From: Marinobacter sp. THAF197a
Lineage (GTDB): Bacteria; Pseudomonadota; Gammaproteobacteria; Pseudomonadales; Oleiphilaceae
DNA: 64,000 nt
NCBI RefSeq assembly: GCF_009363275.1
Contig: NZ_CP045324.1
Coordinates: 2,542,001-2,606,000, forward strand
Reading direction: 5' to 3'
The translations under genes and the position numbers were made by a program. Positions within the stretch are counted from its first letter, which is position 1. Every line of letters starts with the position of its first letter. The notes below the pieces were generated by a model. The model was not told where the DNA came from. It searched no databases and saw only the letters and a program-made list of their open reading frames with translations. Below, in pieces: positions 20,614 to 30,067 of the stretch.

Positions 20614-23343
20614 CCCCAGCCGCTCCTTCTGCCAGTCTTTCACTGGTTCATTCAGCACCAACCGCAAATCCATCACTTCTTCTTCCGGGTTGTACTTGGT
20701 TTCAAAGCCAAGATGCTCTGCCAACTTCAGCATGGGGCGATTGTCCGGCAACACGTTGCCGATCATTTCCATGGTGCCCCGGGCACGACAGTAGTCGATC
20801 ATTTTCTGCATCAGTGCCACGCCCAGCCCCTCGCCTTTCATCCGGTCGTCCACCATCACGGCAAACTCACAGCGCAGGTTGTCTGCGTCTGTCCAGGTGC
20901 GAACAGTGCCAAGGGTTTCCTCTCCCTCACCGTCCAGCCGCGGTGCATTGGCGATAAACACCATTTCACGGTCGTAATCGATCTGCACCATCTGGGCGAC
21001 GTCTTCCCGGGAGAAATGTTTTCGGTACTGGAAGAACCGGTAACGAATGGACTCTGGTGACTGATGTTCGTGGAATGAACGGTGGGCCGGCTCATCTTCC
21101 GCCAGCACCGGGCGGATAATGACTCGCCGACCGGATCTCGGCAGCACAATCCACTCTTCCAGCTCCCTCGGGTATGGCTGGATGATCGGTTTGCCCCGGC
21201 GGTCATCCAGATCAATAGCAATGTTTACCGCCACCGCCCCCTGCTCGTTGAACAGCAGTGGCGCAATCTCCAGGCCCCGAATCTCCGGGATGTCGATGAC
21301 AATCTGAGACAGAGTGACCAACGTCTCCGACACGGCACGAATGTCTTCCTCAGGCTTGAGGCTGTGCTCCTTCAACAGCTTGTACATGTAGGTGCGGCGC
21401 AGCAACTCGCGGGCCAGCACCATGTTCAGCGGCGGTAAGGCAATTTGCCGGTCGGTCATGATGTTGATCTGAGCCCCCGCCGCACCGCACACCACCAGTG
21501 GGCCGAACAAGTTGTCCCGGGTGATCCCCACACTGAATTCAATGCCGCCCACATGCTGATACGACCGCTGCACGGCAAAACCGAGAAATCCGCTGCGGGG
21601 GAAGTGCTCCCGGTACTCATCCATCAGGAAGCGGCAGCTATCAATAATCGCTTGCTCACTGTTGAGCTTTTTGACCGTGCCTTTGTATCGGCGCTGGGTA
21701 GGGCTCAGGTCCAGAAACGGAAAGCAGCCCTGTTCATGCACCACCGTAATATCAATGGGCCGGCGCTCCACCGCAAACACTTCGAGCACCTCTTCCACAT
21801 CGTCACAGTAAACGGTGTCGATGGTGTTGATGCCATAATCACAGATCACCCGCCGGGCTTCGCGGTTGGACAGATGCCTCCGGCCATCGCTCAGTGCCCG
21901 GGCCACGAGTTTCCGGGTATTGGCACGGTCGGCGAAATGGTCGGTGAAGGATTCCGGTGTTTCTGTCAGCAGCCTCTGCACCCGCTGGTGACGGACGTGC
22001 TGCATAAAGGCCATGACCGCCTTCTCAGGATTGAAGAACGACGGCAGGCCGGCACGATAAAATTCTTCACGGGAATCCATCACCGTGCTCTGCCCCAGCC
22101 AGCAGGTGAAAATATTCAGCCGTGTGCCCTTGGAGGCCTGCACCACCGCATCGGCAATCTGCAGGCTGTCCTCGATCAGGGTTGGCGCATACATCACCAA
22201 CACGTTGGCCACGTTCGGGTCTTTGGCGAGAATCTTGATCGCCTTGCCATAGAGTTCTGGCGTGGCGTCGTAGTTGAGGTCGATCGGGTTTTTCCGGGTC
22301 CAGTAGGCCGGCAGCAACTCCGCCAGGGCATCAACGGACTGCTCCGACAGTTCCGCCAGCTCGCCGCCCAGGTCGGCCAACCGGTCCACCGCCAGCACAC
22401 CGGGGCCAACCCCGTTGGCCATGATCGCCAACGATTCGCGCCGCAGCGGGCGCATTCGGGTCAGGGTTTCCAGGGCATCAAACATCTGGCCCAGGCCGTC
22501 CACCCGTAACACACCGGCTCTCTGCAGCATGGCATCGTAAATCGGGTCACTGCGTTTGATGCCAGCCGGTAACTCATGGGCGAACCACTCCGACTCCGGC
22601 ACCCGGCCGGATTTCACCGCAATAACCGGTTTGGTCCGGGAGGCTACCCGTACCGCCGACATAAAGCGGCGGGGATTGGGAATATTTTCGATGTGCAAAA
22701 GGATAGCGCGGGTCTGGGTGTCCTGGGCCAGGTAATCGATCAGGTCGTCGTGATCAATGTCCATGCCATCGCCCAGTGTCAGGAAGTAAGAAAACCCGAC
22801 ACCCCGGGCAAAAGCCCAGTCAATCACCGAACTGGCAATGGTGCCGGACTGCCCCACAAACGCCACCCGTCCGGGAATGGCGCCCATGTGCGCATAGGTG
22901 GCGTTAAGATGACGTGCCGGCACCATCAGGCCGATGGTATTGGGCCCCAATACCCGAATGCCGGTTTCCCGGGCCGCGTCCCGCACCGAATACATCAACG
23001 GCTGCCCGGTTTTACTGTGGGTACGTGACATACCGCCGGTCATCACAATGGCAGTACGCACACCACATTCGCCGAGCTTTCGAATCATTTTCGGCACAGT
23101 ATCCGGTGGCGTACAGATAATGGCCAGATCCGGGCTAAAATCCAGTTTCGAGACCTTCTTGACGCAAGGAACCCCGTGCACGTTGTCGTAGTCGGTCTGG
23201 TTGACCACCACCAGGCGGCCTGGATAGCCGCCACCCAGCAGGTTCCGGAGTACCATACCACCGAGGTTCTCGGCCCGTTCGGAAGCACCAATCACAGCAA
23301 TGGATTCAGGATTGAACAGGCTTTCCAGATAGCGGGTACTCAA
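20596..23343 (-). CDS. Pat-like protein lysine acetyltransferase (NDP-forming acyl-CoA synthetase + GNAT)
   Basis: A 915-residue fusion. The N-terminal CoA-binding domain (residues about 8-105, ESIAVIGASERAENLGG), the succinyl-CoA ligase-like domains (VAFVGQSGTIASSVIDWA, then MANGVGPGVLAVDRLADLG) and an ATP-grasp region (to about 710) resemble ADP-forming acetyl-CoA synthetase. The last 170 residues are a GNAT domain (GLGVALMQKMIDYCRARG with the acetyl-CoA loop). This is the Pat/YfiQ architecture that acetylates metabolic enzymes such as acetyl-CoA synthetase. A divergent deacetylase-like gene begins 207 bp away. Confidence 0.88.
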   Translation of the reverse strand: MSTRYLESLFNPESIAVIGASERAENLGGMVLRNLLGGGYPGRLVVVNQTDYDNVHGVPCVKKVSKLDFSPDLAIICTPPDTVPKMIRKLGECGVRTAIVMTGGMSRTHSKTGQPLMYSVRDAARETGIRVLGPNTIGLMVPARHLNATYAHMGAIPGRVAFVGQSGTIASSVIDWAFARGVGFSYFLTLGDGMDIDHDDLIDYLAQDTQTRAILLHIENIPNPRRFMSAVRVASRTKPVIAVKSGRVPESEWFAHELPAGIKRSDPIYDAMLQRAGVLRVDGLGQMFDALETLTRMRPLRRESLAIMANGVGPGVLAVDRLADLGGELAELSEQSVDALAELLPAYWTRKNPIDLNYDATPELYGKAIKILAKDPNVANVLVMYAPTLIEDSLQIADAVVQASKGTRLNIFTCWLGQSTVMDSREEFYRAGLPSFFNPEKAVMAFMQHVRHQRVQRLLTETPESFTDHFADRANTRKLVARALSDGRRHLSNREARRVICDYGINTIDTVYCDDVEEVLEVFAVERRPIDITVVHEQGCFPFLDLSPTQRRYKGTVKKLNSEQAIIDSCRFLMDEYREHFPRSGFLGFAVQRSYQHVGGIEFSVGITRDNLFGPLVVCGAAGAQINIMTDRQIALPPLNMVLARELLRRTYMYKLLKEHSLKPEEDIRAVSETLVTLSQIVIDIPEIRGLEIAPLLFNEQGAVAVNIAIDLDDRRGKPIIQPYPRELEEWIVLPRSGRRVIIRPVLAEDEPAHRSFHEHQSPESIRYRFFQYRKHFSREDVAQMVQIDYDREMVFIANAPRLDGEGEETLGTVRTWTDADNLRCEFAVMVDDRMKGEGLGVALMQKMIDYCRARGTMEMIGNVLPDNRPMLKLAEHLGFETKYNPEEEVMDLRLVLNEPVKDWQKERLGKGGHL

Positions 23344-23550
23344 GGTGACTCTCCCTGACCATGGGCGACGAAGATATGGATAAGAATCTCAATAAAACAG
23401 GATACTTATCAATGTATAACTTATCTTAGATGGGTATTTCCTGATGTAAATCCGGTATCACAACCATTAGACCAAAGAAATACGACAAACTTCGGTTTTC
23501 CCTGATAACATGGCCTGAAAAATAAGCATATTCGGGTTCAGGCTAGACGT

Positions 23551-24477
23551 ATGACCACGGCATTTTTCTCCCACGATGACTGCATGAAGCACAATATGGG
23601 CCCGGAGCACCCGGAATGCCCTGAGCGAATCTCCACCATCCTCGCGTATCTGGCAGACACTCACCTGGAACGGGATCTGGACTGGGTTCGACCGGAAGAA
23701 ATTACCCGTGACCAGCTGTTAACGGTGCACCCCGAGACTTACCTTCAACAGCTAGATATGATGCAGCCTACCCGGGGCCGGGTGTTTACCGATCCGGACA
23801 CCGCCATGATGCCGGATACCCTGCGCGCCGCCCGACTGGCCGCCGGCGGCAATATCCAGGCGGTCGATATGGTAATGAGTAGTCAGGTGACCAACGCGTT
23901 TGTCTGCGCCCGCCCACCCGGGCACCATGCCGAGCGCTCCAAATCCATGGGGTTCTGCTTCTATAACAACGTGGCACTGGCAGCCATGCGCGCCCTCACC
24001 TTCCACCACCTGGAACGGGTTGCGATCGTTGATTTCGATGTGCATCAGGGCAACGGCACCGTGGACATCGTTAGCGGAGACGAACGCATCCTGATGTGCT
24101 CCAGCTTCCAGCACCCTTTCTATCCACACTCCCATGTGCATCGCCAGGCGGACAACATTATCAATGCGCCGATCGAGGCCAACTGCTCGGCTCTGGACTA
24201 CCGTAAAGCGGTGGAAGCAGCGTGGCTTAAGAAATTGCAGGATTTCCGCCCGCAGCTGGTACTGATTTCCGCCGGTTTTGACGGCCATAAACTCGACCCG
24301 ATGGCAGAACTGAATCTGGAAGTGGACGACTATCGCTGGTTGACGGAAATGCTGATCAGCGTGGCCCATGACCACGCAAACGACCGGATTGTGTCAACTC
24401 TGGAGGGGGGATATCACCTGAAAGCGCTGGCCGAAAGCGTCACCGCCCACCTGGACCTGCTCAGCACGGTTTACTGA
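23551..24477 (+). CDS. Histone deacetylase-family (class II-like) deacetylase
   Basis: A 308-residue zinc amidohydrolase with the complete deacetylase set: HDDCMKHNMGPEHPECPER at the N-terminus, the His pair in PPGHHAERSKSMGFC (125-126), zinc ligands Asp163 and His165 in DFDVHQGNG, and SAGFDGHKLDP. Bacterial members act on acetyl-lysine, acetoin or acetylpolyamines; the substrate cannot be told from sequence. Its divergent neighbour is a Pat-like lysine acetyltransferase, which makes protein deacetylation plausible as inference only. Confidence 0.9.
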   Translation: MTTAFFSHDDCMKHNMGPEHPECPERISTILAYLADTHLERDLDWVRPEEITRDQLLTVHPETYLQQLDMMQPTRGRVFTDPDTAMMPDTLRAARLAAGGNIQAVDMVMSSQVTNAFVCARPPGHHAERSKSMGFCFYNNVALAAMRALTFHHLERVAIVDFDVHQGNGTVDIVSGDERILMCSSFQHPFYPHSHVHRQADNIINAPIEANCSALDYRKAVEAAWLKKLQDFRPQLVLISAGFDGHKLDPMAELNLEVDDYRWLTEMLISVAHDHANDRIVSTLEGGYHLKALAESVTAHLDLLSTVY

Positions 24478-24492
24478 GAAGTCCCGCTCCAT

Positions 24493-25419
24493 TCAGCCTG
24501 AGAAATCCATACCCGGGCCGTTCGCCTGCTGTAACTCGGGGCGCTCGCCCTGCCGTTGCAAGCGAATAGTGGTACGGCGATTATCCGCGTGCCGGCGGGA
24601 AACCGGGAACTGGTCACCGTGCCCACGCACAATCAGAAGGTCATCATCGATACCGCGGGATCGCAGATAGTCCGCCACCACATTCGCCCGCTCTTCGGAC
24701 AGCGCCCGGTTATCGATGCGGCTGCCAACACTGTCTGAATGGCCGTCCACAAATATCCGCTCAACGGTGGAATCCGCCATTACGTAGGTCACGATGTTAT
24801 CCAGCAGCTGCCTGTCGGTATCAGACAGGCTGGTACTGCCGCTGACAAACGGCACTCGGGAACGACGAATCTGGTCGTAGTTCACCGGCAGCAGGCTGGA
24901 TACGCACTCCCGGTAGCCCGAGTACGGGCCTGAGAAATTAACGTTGGAAAGTTGGACCCGCACGGGCCGGTCATCATAACGGGCAGCTCGTGTGACGGTC
25001 GGGCGCATCCCCTGCAACAAGCCCTGAGTCATCAGCGTTGCCTCACGACTGCTGACCGTGACCGCCCTGGGCTGGTCAGAGACCGTTACCGAGCCGATGG
25101 CCCGGGGCGCCACGCCAGGACGCCAGGCTGGCGCTTCCACCACTAGCTGGCCGCGACCGGGGCGCATCACCGGGATCTCGGATTCCAGATAGAAACTCAA
25201 CGCTTCGCCGGCCCGATGGCGGAAAACCGCCCTGCCGTATCCCGGTACCTCGTGTACCAGGGAACACTCAAACACAGATTCCGACAGGTACCACTGGCTG
25301 TTCTCAATGCCGGCACCGTAGCTTGTCGCCAAAACAGGCGTAGCTGCCACAGCAAGCAAAGCCGACACGCCTGCAGCTGTCAGCTTTTGATGAAGTAAAT
25401 GGCGAAGCGAATAAGTCAT
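24493..25419 (-). CDS. motY: Sodium-type flagellar motor protein MotY
   Basis: A 308-residue exported protein: signal peptide ending about residue 31 (AVAATPVLAT), a beta-rich N-terminal domain with SQWYLSESVFECSLVHEVPGYG... (the MotY stator-binding half) and a C-terminal OmpA-like peptidoglycan-binding domain (VDGHSDSVGSRIDN...SEERANVVADYLR). MotY forms the T-ring around the flagellar basal body in Vibrio and Pseudomonas. The divergent pyrC and then rnt repeat the Pseudomonas motY-pyrC-rnt order, which separates it from other OmpA-family proteins. Confidence 0.88.
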   Translation of the reverse strand: MTYSLRHLLHQKLTAAGVSALLAVAATPVLATSYGAGIENSQWYLSESVFECSLVHEVPGYGRAVFRHRAGEALSFYLESEIPVMRPGRGQLVVEAPAWRPGVAPRAIGSVTVSDQPRAVTVSSREATLMTQGLLQGMRPTVTRAARYDDRPVRVQLSNVNFSGPYSGYRECVSSLLPVNYDQIRRSRVPFVSGSTSLSDTDRQLLDNIVTYVMADSTVERIFVDGHSDSVGSRIDNRALSEERANVVADYLRSRGIDDDLLIVRGHGDQFPVSRRHADNRRTTIRLQRQGERPELQQANGPGMDFSG

Positions 25420-25578
25420 TGTGAGAGCGCCTCGAAAACCGGGTCTGTTTCCAACATGACTGTTTAACGGCGTTCAAAATGATTACTTGAGCCACAAAGG
25501 GGCTGGATTAGCAAAAACATTCCCATCCGCCTTCTGATATAATCCGCAAAATTTTTTGGCTGCTTTGCGGATACCATC

Positions 25579-26610
25579 ATGACCAGAACACTCACCATCA
25601 CCCGCCCCGACGACTGGCACCTGCACGTGCGCGACGGTGCTGTACTGAACAGCGTGGTGCCGGCCACCGCCGCCTGCTTTGGCCGGGCGATCATCATGCC
25701 GAATCTGGTGCCACCGGTAACCGATGCGGCCGCAGCCATGGCTTATCGTGAGCGTATCCGGGCAGCTGCGGGCGGCACCGGCTTTGAACCGCTGATGACG
25801 CTGTACCTGACCGAAAGTATGACCCCCGAAACCATTCGGGAAGCCAAGGCCGCCGGCGTTGTCGCTGCCAAACTCTACCCCGCGGGCGCCACCACCAATT
25901 CCGAGTCCGGTGTTACCGATATCCGCAATATTTACCCGGTTCTTGAAGCCATGGCTGAGTGCGGCATGCTGCTTCTGGTTCACGGCGAAGTGACGGACGC
26001 CGACATTGATATCTTCGACCGGGAAAAAGTGTTTCTTGATCGGGTCCTGAGCCCAACCATCGAGGCCTTCCCAACCCTGAAAGTGGTGCTGGAGCACATC
26101 ACCACGGCGGATTCCGCCGAGTTTGTGCGCGCCCATACCGGCGGCAACCTGGCCGCCACCGTGACGCCACAGCACCTGATGTACAACCGGAACCATATGC
26201 TGGTGGGAGGTATCCGCCCTCATCTGTATTGCCTGCCGATCCTGAAACGGAACAAGCATCAGCTGGCGCTGCGCGAAGCGGTTGCCAGCGGCGATCCTCG
26301 CTTCTTCCTGGGCACAGATTCCGCACCCCACGCCCGCGACAAAAAGGAAGCCGCCTGCGGCTGCGCCGGTTGCTATTCTGCCTACGGCGCCATTGGCCTG
26401 TACGCAGACGTCTTTGAGGAACTCGGCATTCTCGACAAACTGGAAGCCTTTGCCAGTTTCAACGGCGCCGACTTTTACGGCCTGCCACGAAACACCGACA
26501 CCATTACCCTGGTACGTGAGCCCTGGACCATGCCAGAGCAACTGCCGTTGGCCGACGGTAACATCGTACCCTTGAAGGCCGGTGAAACCGTTCACTGGCG
26601 CATGGCGTAA
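25579..26610 (+). CDS. pyrC: Dihydroorotase
   Basis: Forms dihydroorotate from N-carbamoyl-aspartate in pyrimidine synthesis. The 343-residue class II enzyme has [10 protein letters not shown] (zinc histidines), the carbamylated Lys in [21 protein letters not shown] and LEHITT histidines, and the catalytic Asp in [14 protein letters not shown]. Divergent from motY. The ribonuclease T gene starts 37 bp downstream. Confidence 0.96.
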   Translation: MTRTLTITRPDDWHLHVRDGAVLNSVVPATAACFGRAIIMPNLVPPVTDAAAAMAYRERIRAAAGGTGFEPLMTLYLTESMTPETIREAKAAGVVAAKLYPAGATTNSESGVTDIRNIYPVLEAMAECGMLLLVHGEVTDADIDIFDREKVFLDRVLSPTIEAFPTLKVVLEHITTADSAEFVRAHTGGNLAATVTPQHLMYNRNHMLVGGIRPHLYCLPILKRNKHQLALREAVASGDPRFFLGTDSAPHARDKKEAACGCAGCYSAYGAIGLYADVFEELGILDKLEAFASFNGADFYGLPRNTDTITLVREPWTMPEQLPLADGNIVPLKAGETVHWRMA

Positions 26611-26647
26611 CTCATCATTCATTCATAACACGAACATCGGAGTTCGA

Positions 26648-27313
26648 GTGTCAGAAGAAAACAAGCCGCCACATCCTATGTCCCAACGCTTCCGTGGCTT
26701 CCTGCCTGTGGTTGTCGATGTTGAAACCGCCGGTTTCAATCCGGAGCGGGACGCCCTGCTGGAAATTGCCGCCGTCATACTGACCATGGACGACGATGGC
26801 TTGCTGCGCCGGGGGGAAACCCACGTACAGCAGATTGACCCCTTCGAAGGCGCCAACCTGGAGCAGTCTGCCCTGGACTTCACCGGCATCGACCCCTGGA
26901 ACCCGGAACGTGAGGCAGTTCCTGAGCGGGAAGGCCTGAGCGAAATCTTCTCCCCGATCCGAAAAGCGGTGAAAGCCCACGACTGCAAGCGCGCGGTACT
27001 GGTCGGCCACAACGCCACCTTTGACCACAACTTTGTATTTGCGGCTGCCTTGCGGGCCGACATCAAACGCAACCCGTTCCACCCCTTCTCCACCTTTGAT
27101 ACAGCAACTCTGGCTGGCCTGGCCTATGGCCATACGGTGCTGGCACAGGCTTGTAAACTGGCGGGCATCCCTTTCAGTAACAAGGAAGCCCACTCCGCAG
27201 CCTACGATGCAGAAAAAACCGCAGACCTGTTCTGCGGCATTGTGAACCGCTGGAAAGAGCTGGGCGGCTTTCCGCCGCCACTCATTGAGCCCGAGGAAAA
27301 AGCGACAAGCTGA
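26648..27313 (+). CDS. rnt: Ribonuclease T
   Basis: A 3'-5' exoribonuclease of the DEDDh family that trims tRNA and other stable RNA 3' ends. Exo [11 protein letters not shown], exo [12 protein letters not shown] and exo [18 protein letters not shown] are all present. The GTG start at 26648 has CGGAG 7 nt upstream and gives 221 residues, the normal size; an earlier in-frame ATG overlapping pyrC is not needed. It is followed by a terminator. Confidence 0.93.
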   Translation: MSEENKPPHPMSQRFRGFLPVVVDVETAGFNPERDALLEIAAVILTMDDDGLLRRGETHVQQIDPFEGANLEQSALDFTGIDPWNPEREAVPEREGLSEIFSPIRKAVKAHDCKRAVLVGHNATFDHNFVFAAALRADIKRNPFHPFSTFDTATLAGLAYGHTVLAQACKLAGIPFSNKEAHSAAYDAEKTADLFCGIVNRWKELGGFPPPLIEPEEKATS

Positions 27314-27325
27314 CCGCCAGAACCA

Positions 27326-27351
27326 AAAAAACCCGCCAAAGCGGGTTTTTT
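27326..27351. terminator. Bidirectional terminator between rnt and the acyl-CoA reductase gene
   Basis: Stem AACCCGC / GCGGGTT with loop CAAA, with an A run on the left and a T run on the right, so it can stop transcription from both converging genes. Confidence 0.88.
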
Positions 27352-27367
27352 CTTGCCTGGAGACAGC

Positions 27368-29353
27368 TTACCAGTAGATACCTCGCATAATGGCCGCGAA
27401 CGCCACCTGCTCGGTCGACACCTTGGGCTTCTCACCAGACTTGCTACCAGCGGCAGACGGAGAATCCGGGAACATCCGGTAACCGGTGTTCATGATAATC
27501 TCACCCATCTTCGGCGCCAGGGCATGCAGAACCTGGGCAAAGACACCCAGGCGAGTCGCAATACGCTTCGGCCGGTAAACGATGGCATCCGCCACCATCT
27601 GCGCCGCTTCATCCGGTGACAGCGTGGGTACCGAATCGTAAATCTTGGTCGGCGCAATCATCGGCGTTTTCACCAACGGCATGTTGATGGTGGTGAACGT
27701 GACGTTGCGGTCAGACCACTCCGCCGCCGCACACCGGCTGAAGGCATCCAGCGCTGACTTGGACGCCACATAGGCCGAGAAACGTGGTGCGTTGGTCAGT
27801 ACCCCAATGGACGAGATATTCACCACATGGCCACGGCGGCGCTCCAGCATAGCAGGCGCAAAGCCCATGATCAGACGCACTGAGCCGAAGTAGTTCAGCT
27901 GCATGGTGCGCTCGAAATCGTGGAAACGGTCAAACGACAAAGACAGCGAGCGTCGGATAGACCGGCCGGCATTATTCACCAGTACGTCTACATGGCCGTG
28001 ATTATCCAGAACCGTCTTCACAAAGCGATCACAGTCTTCCATGTCGGAAAAATCGCACTGGTAGGCGTGGATATTACCGCCACGGGCTTCCAGATCGGCT
28101 GCCACTTCGTCCAGGGTTTCCTTGGTGCGGGCGCCAATCACCAGGATTGCACCGGCTTCCGCCAGCTTCTGGGCAGTTGCCAGACCAATACCGGAAGTGG
28201 CACCGGTGACAACACACACCTTGCCTTCCACTGTTCCCTTCAGGGTGCGGTCCTTGAACAGATCCGGGTCCAGGTTACGCTCCCAGTAGTCCCAGATCAC
28301 AGGCGCATAGCTTGGCAGGCGCGGCACGTCGATGCCGGTGCCTTTCAGAGCCCTTTCAGTTTCACGGGCATCAAAACGGGTCGGATAGTTGATGAACGAC
28401 ATTACCGACGGCGGGATGCCCATATCATCCAGAACGGCACTGGCAATGCGCTTAACAGGCGGCAGATTCTTGATGCTCTGGCGAATGAACGGAGGAATAA
28501 AACCAAACATCCGGGAATCAATACGCATCCCCATCTTGGGAGCGTGGCCCGCCTCGCTGAAGATATTGAGGATTTCACCCACTTTGTAGGGATCAGAGTC
28601 CACCAGGTGGAAACACTTGCCGTCTTCCCCTTCGAGATGGGCAATGTGATCCATGGCGTTCACCACGAAATCGACCGGCACGATGTTCAGGCGGCCGCCC
28701 TCGATACCAATGGTCGGTACCCATTGTGGCAAGGCGTGGCGAATCTTCTGGATCATCTTGAAGAAGTAGTAGGGGCCGTCAACCTTGTCCATCTCGCCGG
28801 TTTCGGAATGGCCAATCACCATGCCGGGGCGATAGATACGGAACGGCACCTTGCATTCATCGCGCACCACTTTTTCGGACTCATGCTTGGTGCGCAGATA
28901 GGGGTGATCCAGCTTCTCGGCTTCCTCAAACATGTCTTCCCGGAAGGTGCCCTTGAACAGGCCTGCCGCCGCTATGGATGACACATGGTGGAAATGCTTG
29001 GCCGCCATGGCCTCAGCCGCCTGAACCGCCGCCCGGGTGCCCTCGATGTTGGTGGCCGCCTGGGACTCTTCATCGGCGCCCATGTCATAGACCGCCGCCA
29101 GATGGAAAAAGTGATCGACATTTCCCTTGAGGGATTTCAGGGCCTTGGCATCGATTCCGAGGTTCTTGCTGGTCAGATCACCAATGACCGCCTTTACCCG
29201 GGACTCATCCACACCCCACCGCTCGCGCAGTTTTTCGAGTTTGCCCTGAGACTGTTCACGTACCAGGACATACACGGTACCGCCTCGGGCGAGCAGCTTT
29301 TCAACCAGAAAGCGGCCGATAAACCCGGTACCGCCTGTCAGGAAATAATTCAT
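27368..29353 (-). CDS. Bifunctional fatty acyl-CoA / fatty aldehyde reductase (alcohol-forming, Maqu_2507 type)
   Basis: Reduces long-chain acyl-CoA to fatty alcohol with NADPH, the first dedicated step toward wax esters. Two reductase domains are fused in 661 residues. The N-terminal extended SDR (GGTGFIGRFL at residue 7, Tyr/Lys in YLRTKHESEK) belongs to the Male-sterility/FAR group. A classical SDR follows from about residue 372 (VVTGATSGIGLATA, NNAGRS, YVASKSALDAF). Length and sequence match what I know of the Marinobacter enzyme characterised as Maqu_2507. No ester synthase is adjacent. Two near-identical palindromes lie about 125-175 bp upstream of the start. Confidence 0.93.
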   Translation of the reverse strand: MNYFLTGGTGFIGRFLVEKLLARGGTVYVLVREQSQGKLEKLRERWGVDESRVKAVIGDLTSKNLGIDAKALKSLKGNVDHFFHLAAVYDMGADEESQAATNIEGTRAAVQAAEAMAAKHFHHVSSIAAAGLFKGTFREDMFEEAEKLDHPYLRTKHESEKVVRDECKVPFRIYRPGMVIGHSETGEMDKVDGPYYFFKMIQKIRHALPQWVPTIGIEGGRLNIVPVDFVVNAMDHIAHLEGEDGKCFHLVDSDPYKVGEILNIFSEAGHAPKMGMRIDSRMFGFIPPFIRQSIKNLPPVKRIASAVLDDMGIPPSVMSFINYPTRFDARETERALKGTGIDVPRLPSYAPVIWDYWERNLDPDLFKDRTLKGTVEGKVCVVTGATSGIGLATAQKLAEAGAILVIGARTKETLDEVAADLEARGGNIHAYQCDFSDMEDCDRFVKTVLDNHGHVDVLVNNAGRSIRRSLSLSFDRFHDFERTMQLNYFGSVRLIMGFAPAMLERRRGHVVNISSIGVLTNAPRFSAYVASKSALDAFSRCAAAEWSDRNVTFTTINMPLVKTPMIAPTKIYDSVPTLSPDEAAQMVADAIVYRPKRIATRLGVFAQVLHALAPKMGEIIMNTGYRMFPDSPSAAGSKSGEKPKVSTEQVAFAAIMRGIYW

Positions 29354-29731
29354 AGGTACTCCATCCTGCCTGTTGCTCTGTTGTTGTCATTACACCAGCA
29401 CGAGTAAGACTAAAGTCTTATCTGCATTCCATTGGCCGGCATTGTACTTAATTGCAACTTTCATGTATCGAACTTTTTTAGAGTTTTTACTCTGTAACCC
29501 TTTGTTTTTGTTAGAGCCTTTACTCTAAAAACCGGCCTTCCGCCTGGCAGAAAATGTCCCTGTTGCCGACACACTGAGTTTGAGATTAGCACAGTAACCA
29601 CCTGCTGCGAGCCTTGCGAGCACAATTACCGATGGGCAATGCAAGGCTCGCCCGGCAATGCGATAATCGGGAACTTACCGCGCCTGACGGCGTCACTAAC
29701 TAGCCACGACCCTGAGAGTTACCAAACCAGC
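29354..29731. other. 378-bp intergenic region upstream of the acyl-CoA reductase
   Basis: Holds no convincing gene. It contains two palindromes (separate entry) and an AT-rich stretch between 29,440 and 29,530 that should include the reductase promoter. The right part, from about 29,580, may be the leader of the small hypothetical gene. Confidence 0.6.
29478..29528. promoter_or_regulatory. Paired inverted repeats, candidate operator of the reductase
   Basis: Two copies of AGAG-N6-CTCT within TTAGAG...CTCTAA-like palindromes, at 29478-29495 (TTAGAG-N6-CTCTGT) and 29511-29528 (TTAGAG-N6-CTCTAA, perfect). Their centres are 33 bp apart, three helical turns, as expected for two repressor dimers on one DNA face. 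Confidence 0.5.
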
Positions 29732-30031
29732 ATGCAAAACGACAGCCCGAATACCGAACGCTACATTGCCATCGCCCGCGCCTGCCTGAAAGCCATCAAC
29801 GACACCGCCGCCAACAGTGGTAGTCGGGAGGAGAAAATCCAGGCGGTCTATCAGGCGATCGACAAAGCTTTCCAGGCGGAGTTTTCCGAATATCGGCAAT
29901 CCGTTGCCATCATGGCAACCGTACTTGAACGTATCGCGTCGGGCGAACTGGACGCCGACAAAGCCGCCAGCCTTGCCCGCAAAACCCTGGACCAGCAACC
30001 CGCTGGCACCCAATCCGGGATCATGCACTGA
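29732..30031 (+). CDS. Small hypothetical protein
   Basis: A 99-residue, mostly helical, soluble protein (from ATG 29732) that I cannot assign to a family. The frame is open back to an ATG at 29639, but the upstream part translates as low-quality sequence. Neither start has a strong ribosome site. It lies 36 bp before the M16 peptidase gene on the same strand. Confidence 0.5.
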   Translation: MQNDSPNTERYIAIARACLKAINDTAANSGSREEKIQAVYQAIDKAFQAEFSEYRQSVAIMATVLERIASGELDADKAASLARKTLDQQPAGTQSGIMH

Positions 30032-30067
30032 GCAAAACCCCCACTTTGACCGGACAGAAGAGGCACC

